Shown piece by piece: positions 5,701-8,866 of a stretch of DNA of 8,866 nucleotides. Source of the stretch: an uncultured Clostridia bacterium (lineage in GTDB: Bacteria; Bacillota; Clostridia; Oscillospirales; Oscillospiraceae); contig CAMEIU010000089.1 of assembly GCA_945918815.1 (NCBI GenBank), forward strand, positions 1-8,866. The letters are read 5' to 3'. How positions within the stretch are numbered: position 1 is the stretch's first letter; each line of letters starts with the position of its first letter. The notes below the pieces were generated by a model. The model saw only the letters and a list, made by a program, of their open reading frames with translations. It did not search any database and had not been told where the DNA came from. The position numbers and the translations under genes are program-made.

Positions 5701-5924
5701 AGCAGTACGAAATGGTCCGGGAGATCGAGAACCAGTGCGCCAACAACCAGATGCGCGACGTGTTCTTTGAAGAGGTGGAGACCGACGATCCCGCCGCCTA
5801 CGTCCGCAGCATCTTAAAAGGCAAGTCCGTGGAGCTGACCGTGGACGTGCCCGGCCCGGGCCGGGTCAACGTCTATGCCAACACCTCCGGCATGACCCAG
5901 AAATTTCTGTTTACGGAAATTTGA
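5697..5924 (+). CDS. Unknown 75-aa protein coupled to cooT-like gene
   Basis: I do not recognise this family. It begins with GTG (5697-5699), which overlaps the TGA of the cooT-like gene in a 4-nt GTGA; GGGAG (5684-5688) gives it a ribosome site 8 nt upstream. The layout implies translational coupling. The sequence is acidic in the middle (VFFEEVETDDPAAYV, about 22-36), has a single cysteine (C14) and ends in an apparent beta-rich part (SVELTVDVPGPGRVNVYANT). No signal peptide, membrane helix or metal motif is evident. GC-rich codon use and the tight coupling argue that it is a real gene. Its position between the cooT-like gene and cooC suggests an accessory role in CODH/ACS assembly, which is inference only. 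Confidence 0.75.
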   Translation: MKQYEMVREIENQCANNQMRDVFFEEVETDDPAAYVRSILKGKSVELTVDVPGPGRVNVYANTSGMTQKFLFTEI

Positions 5925-5931
5925 GGTTTTT
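5901..5931 (+). terminator. Weak AT-rich hairpin, possible terminator or attenuator
   Basis: AAATTTC (5901-5907) pairs with GAAATTT (5916-5922) over an 8-nt loop, with a TTTTT run at 5927-5931. The stem is AT-rich and the T run starts 4 nt after it, so efficiency is doubtful. It overlaps the last codons of the 75-aa gene. Partial read-through into cooC is plausible. Confidence 0.3.
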
Positions 5932-5955
5932 CTTGGCAGGCCGGCGCATTTTGTC

Positions 5956-5984
5956 TTGTATTTCCTGAAGAAATGTGATACGAT
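5956..5984 (+). promoter_or_regulatory. Promoter for cooC-acsD-acsC
   Basis: TTGTAT (5956-5961) and TACGAT (5979-5984) are 17 nt apart, and TG at 5976-5977 makes an extended -10 (TGATACGAT). Predicted start is near 5991. Two overlapping inverted repeats cover the -10 and start: GATAC-N9-GTATC (5977-5995) and CGATA-N6-TATCG (5981-5996), a possible operator. Confidence 0.6.
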
Positions 5985-5990
5985 ATTTGA

Positions 5991-6141
5991 GTATCGAAAG
6001 GGACGCTACCAGTGCGCCCATTTTCGGATATCAGGCTGTTCCCTGATTTGTATGCACCCGAAAGCCTTCCCCTTGCGGGGAAGCCCTGGTGCTCTGCGAT
6101 GTTTGACTTTTGCCTTACCCATTACAAAGGAGCCTATCTTC
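5991..6141 (+). promoter_or_regulatory. ~150-nt structured leader of cooC
   Basis: No gene is supported here. The leader holds two hairpins: ATCAGG-N6-CCTGAT (6030-6047) and CTTCCCC-TTGC-GGGGAAG (6066-6083). The second resembles part of a common short repeat in Oscillospiraceae, so it may be a repeat remnant rather than a regulator. I see no cobalamin riboswitch motifs or other known riboswitch core. AAAGGAG (6126-6132) is the cooC ribosome site. Confidence 0.4.
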
Positions 6142-6909
6142 ATGACACCTCATACCATTGCCGTGGCCGGAAAAGGCGGCGTGGGCAAAACCACGACCTG
6201 CGGCATGATCATTGATTATCTTTGCAAGGAGAAGCAGGGCCCTGTCCTGGTGGTGGACGCCGACGCCAACTCCAACCTCAACGAGGTCCTTGGCGTGGAG
6301 GTGGAGACCACCCTCGGCTCCATCCGGGAGGAAATGGCCCAGGCCGAGCTGAAGGGCACCATGCCCAAGAACATGACCAAGGCCGAGTACGCCGACATGA
6401 AGTTCTCTTCCGCTTTGATCGAGGAGGACGACTACGACATGCTGGTCATGGGCCGCACCCAGGGCAAGGGCTGCTATTGCTTCGTCAACGGCGTCCTGAA
6501 AACCCAGGTGGACAAGTACGCCAAAAACTACCGCTACCTTGTCATCGACAACGAAGCGGGTCTGGAGCACATCAGCCGCGGCACCCTGCCCCATGTGGAC
6601 ACCATGCTGCTGATCTCCGACTGCTCCCGCCGCGGCATCCAGGCCGTGGCCCGCATTGCCGAGATGATCCGGGATCTGGAATTGAAGCCCGGCAATCTGC
6701 AACTCATTGTCAACCGTGCGCCAGGGGGGGAATTAAATCCTGGCGTTTTGGAAGAAATTCAAAAGCATGATCTCCCGCTTCTGGGCGTCCTGCCTCAGGA
6801 TGAGCTTGTGTTCCAGTTTGACTGCGACGGCAAGCCCAGCTCCCAGGTGCCGGACGATTCGCCCGTCAAAGTGGCCCTTCATGAGATCATGCGAAAGCTC
6901 AACCTGTAA
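6142..6909 (+). CDS. cooC: CooC/AcsF-type nickel-insertion ATPase for CODH/ACS
   Basis: Cytoplasmic MinD-superfamily ATPase of 255 aa that binds nickel at a dimer interface and supports insertion into the Ni-Fe-S clusters of CODH or ACS. Start 6142 follows AAAGGAG (6126-6132) by 9 nt and places the P-loop at the N-terminus; an upstream in-frame start at 5956 would overlap the promoter and leader. Motifs: deviant Walker A GKGGVGKTT (10-18, signature lysine K11), VVDADANSNL (37-46), and C111-Y-C113, the metal-binding CxC that defines CooC proteins. YLVIDNEAGLEHISRG is the conserved switch/Walker B region. acsD follows after 29 nt. Whether it serves CODH (CooC) or ACS (AcsF) cannot be told from sequence alone. 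The 3' part has a locally AT-richer stretch with a G7 run (6724-6730), frame intact. Confidence 0.93.
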   Translation: MTPHTIAVAGKGGVGKTTTCGMIIDYLCKEKQGPVLVVDADANSNLNEVLGVEVETTLGSIREEMAQAELKGTMPKNMTKAEYADMKFSSALIEEDDYDMLVMGRTQGKGCYCFVNGVLKTQVDKYAKNYRYLVIDNEAGLEHISRGTLPHVDTMLLISDCSRRGIQAVARIAEMIRDLELKPGNLQLIVNRAPGGELNPGVLEEIQKHDLPLLGVLPQDELVFQFDCDGKPSSQVPDDSPVKVALHEIMRKLNL

Positions 6910-6938
6910 GTTCATTATTAACAAGGGGGATTACAAAC

Positions 6939-7883
6939 ATGTCTTTCGTACCCAAGAAGCAGGCGTTCAACGCCAAGATCAACGCCGTCACCCTCGGTAC
7001 CGGTGACAAGGCGACGGTTCTTGGCGGCCAGAATGTTCTGCCGTTCTACACCTTCGATGCACCCATCGAAAACAAGCCCAAGATCGGCGTGGAGATCTCC
7101 GACGAGGGGATGGAGCTCTGCACCAACGAGGGCATGAAGTCCTTCTATGAGGGCTGCACCACCGTGGCCGACATGGCCAAGCGCGCCGAGACCATGCCCG
7201 GCGCATCCTTCATCTGCCTGCATCTGGAAGGCGCCGATCCCAACGGCCTGAACAAGTCCGTGGAGGAGTGCGTCGAGCTGGCCAAGTCCGTCTCCGAAGC
7301 CACCGATATGCCCCTGGTCGTCATGGGCTGCAAGAACGTGGACAAGGACGCCGAGCTGTTCAGCAAGATCGCAGAAGCCCTGGCTGGCAAGAACATTCTG
7401 GTTCTGTCCGCCCGTGAAGAGAACTACAAGACCGTCGGCGCTTCCGCCGGCCTGGCCTACAATCAGAAGGTCGGCGCCGAGTCCGCCGTCGATATCAACC
7501 TGGCAAAGCAGCTGAACACCGTTATGACCCAGCTGGGCGTGGCGCCCGGCTCCATCGTCATGAACGCCGGTTCCGCCGCCGCCGGTTACGGCTATGAGTA
7601 TGTTGCCTCCACCCTGGACCGCATCAAGGCAGCCGCCCTGCAGCAGGGCGACGCCCAGCTGCAGATGCCCATCATGACCCCCGTCTCTCCCGACACCTGG
7701 GGCGTGAAGGAAGCCGTCATGTCTGAAGCGGATATGCCCGAATGGGGCAGCCAGGAAGAGCGCGGCGTCGAAATGGAGATCACCACCGCTGCCGCCTGCC
7801 TGGCCGGCGGCTCCGACGCGGTCATTATGCGGCACCCCGCCGCCATCAAGGCCATCTCCGCCATGATCGACGCGCTGATTTAA
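6939..7883 (+). CDS. acsD: Corrinoid iron-sulfur protein small subunit (CODH/ACS delta subunit)
   Basis: Small subunit of the corrinoid iron-sulfur protein, which together with AcsC holds the cobamide that accepts a methyl group from methyl-tetrahydrofolate (via AcsE) and passes it to acetyl-CoA synthase. It has 314 aa, close to the family's usual length. The start at 6939 follows AAGGGGG (6923-6929). The N-terminus FNAKINAVTLGTGDKATVLG, the LPFYTFDAPIENKPKIGVEI segment, the HLEGADPNG stretch and MNAGSAAAGYGYEYVASTLD are recognisable for the family and fit a TIM-barrel fold without iron-sulfur cysteines. It lies 29 nt after cooC and 19 nt before acsC, in one operon. The cooC-acsD-acsC order matches that of Clostridium acetogens. 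Paralogues act in methanogens, but the context is bacterial. Confidence 0.95.
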   Translation: MSFVPKKQAFNAKINAVTLGTGDKATVLGGQNVLPFYTFDAPIENKPKIGVEISDEGMELCTNEGMKSFYEGCTTVADMAKRAETMPGASFICLHLEGADPNGLNKSVEECVELAKSVSEATDMPLVVMGCKNVDKDAELFSKIAEALAGKNILVLSAREENYKTVGASAGLAYNQKVGAESAVDINLAKQLNTVMTQLGVAPGSIVMNAGSAAAGYGYEYVASTLDRIKAAALQQGDAQLQMPIMTPVSPDTWGVKEAVMSEADMPEWGSQEERGVEMEITTAAACLAGGSDAVIMRHPAAIKAISAMIDALI

Positions 7884-7902
7884 GAAGGAGGGAATACATA
7901 CT

Positions 7903-8866
7903 ATGGCAGTCAAAGGTCTGGACATTTTCAAGCTGTCCCCCAAAACCAACTGTAAGCAGTGCGGCAGCCCCACCTGCATGGCCTTCTGCATGAAGGTCGC
8001 CCAGGGCGCCGTTTCCATCGACAAGTGCCCCCATATGTCTGAGGAGGCCAAGGCCCTGCTGAGCGAGGCCACCGCGCCCCCCATGAAGACCATCACCGTG
8101 GGCAAGGACATCAAGCTGGGCGGCGAAACCGTCCTGTTCCGCCACGAGAAGACCCTGGTCTCCCGCAACCGGTTCGCCGTGCCTGTCTGCACCTGCATGG
8201 AGCCCGCCGACGTGGACGCCAAGCTGGCCGAGATGCAGAAGGTGGACTACGAGCGCATCGGCGAGCGCGAGTATGTGGAGTTCGTTCTGGTCCATGACGA
8301 GAAGGGCGACGCCGCCCGCGCCGTGGAGCTGTGCAAGCAGGCTGTGGCCGCCGGCCGCGCCGTGATCATCGACACCGAGAATGTGGAAGTGGCCAAGGCC
8401 GCCGTGGAAGCCGTCAAGGACTCCAAGCCCATCCTCAACGCCGCCAATGAGAACAACTATGCCGAGATGAGCGCCGTGGCTACCGCCGCCGGTGTGACCC
8501 TGGGCGTCAAGGCCGCCTCCATCGAAGAGCTCCACGACACCGTGGCCGCCCTGGAGAAGGCCGGCAACAAGAACCTGGTCCTGGACGTCACCGCTGCCAC
8601 CGCTAAGGAGACCCTGGCCAACGCCGTCATGGTCCGCCGCGCTGCCCTGAAGGACGGCGACCGCACCTTCGGCTATCCCTCCATCGTCAACCTGGCCAAG
8701 ATCGCCAAGGGCGACATCCATCTGCAGACCGCTTACGCCGCTCTGTTCACCCTGAAATACGGCTCCATCATCGTCATGGAGAACATCGGCTACGCCGAGG
8801 CCCTGCCTCTGTACGGCCTGCGCCAGAACATCTACACCGACCCGCAGAAGCCCATGAAGGTCGCCC
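7903..8866 (+). CDS. acsC: Corrinoid iron-sulfur protein large subunit (CODH/ACS gamma subunit), 3' end outside window
   Basis: Large subunit of the corrinoid iron-sulfur protein; 321 residues are visible and the frame is open to the window end. The start at 7903 follows AAGGAGGG (7885-7892). The N-terminal domain has the four ligands of the low-potential 4Fe-4S cluster that reductively reactivates the cobamide: C17, C20, C25 and C42, in NCKQCGSPTC and DKCP, with the same spacing as in the Moorella protein. A TIM-barrel domain follows, with LFRHEKTLVSR, ILNAANENNY and the YPSIVNLAKIAKGDIHLQ and ENIGYAEALPLYGLRQNIYT segments. The C-terminal corrinoid-binding domain is cut off. Additional cysteines are C29 and a C96-T-C98 pair, which I do not recall as conserved. 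Methyltransferase (acsE) and ACS (acsB) genes are expected downstream. Confidence 0.96.
   Translation, partial: MAVKGLDIFKLSPKTNCKQCGSPTCMAFCMKVAQGAVSIDKCPHMSEEAKALLSEATAPPMKTITVGKDIKLGGETVLFRHEKTLVSRNRFAVPVCTCMEPADVDAKLAEMQKVDYERIGEREYVEFVLVHDEKGDAARAVELCKQAVAAGRAVIIDTENVEVAKAAVEAVKDSKPILNAANENNYAEMSAVATAAGVTLGVKAASIEELHDTVAALEKAGNKNLVLDVTAATAKETLANAVMVRRAALKDGDRTFGYPSIVNLAKIAKGDIHLQTAYAALFTLKYGSIIVMENIGYAEALPLYGLRQNIYTDPQKPMKVA

Noticed and set aside
5991..6141. Cobalamin riboswitch upstream of the corrinoid protein operon
   Set aside because: Context made it plausible, but I could find no B12-box-like or other conserved cobalamin riboswitch core in the leader.
5956..6141. Extended N-terminus of CooC from the ATG at 5956
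   Set aside because: It would include the promoter and leader hairpins and place the P-loop far from the N-terminus; 6142 has the ribosome site.

Overview
The window comes from a GC-rich, Gram-positive-type anaerobe, most likely a clostridial member of the Oscillospiraceae. The evidence is RNase Y, a T-box leader, strong sigma-A promoters and Shine-Dalgarno sites, a CODH/acetyl-CoA synthase (Wood-Ljungdahl) gene cluster, and short intergenic repeats that I associate with that family. All genes I can support lie on the + strand. The genus cannot be fixed from the sequence.

Layout. 1-292: the 3' end of rny (RNase Y) and its intrinsic terminator. 293-425: non-coding DNA with two short hairpin repeats. 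426-742: a consensus promoter (TTGACA-17-TATAAT) and a complete T-box leader whose specifier triplet reads TGG (Trp), ending in a terminator. 817-3714: a three-gene ABC transporter operon (lipoprotein, permease, ATPase) of the TrpXYZ type; T-box and protein families together point to tryptophan uptake. 3715-4107: no gene, but a 267-bp imperfect palindrome that contains a 135-bp interspersed repeat, followed by a promoter. 4108-4932: dapF (diaminopimelate epimerase), then a long hairpin.

5021-8866: a Wood-Ljungdahl / nickel-handling block. A promoter leads into a His-rich, Cys-cluster protein, a CooT-like nickel-binding protein and a 75-aa unknown protein that starts inside the cooT stop (GTGA overlap). 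A second promoter with a ~150-nt leader precedes cooC (nickel-insertion ATPase), acsD and acsC (the two corrinoid iron-sulfur protein subunits; acsC runs off the window). The cooC-acsD-acsC order matches known acetogen clusters, so acsE and acsB probably follow.

How it fits together: CooC and probably CooT serve nickel-cluster assembly of CODH/ACS, while AcsCD carries the methyl group to ACS. The His-rich protein and the 75-aa protein are the least characterised members and the best candidates here for undescribed nickel-maturation factors. The other notable item is the nested palindrome between trpZ and dapF, whose right arm reaches the dapF -35 box.
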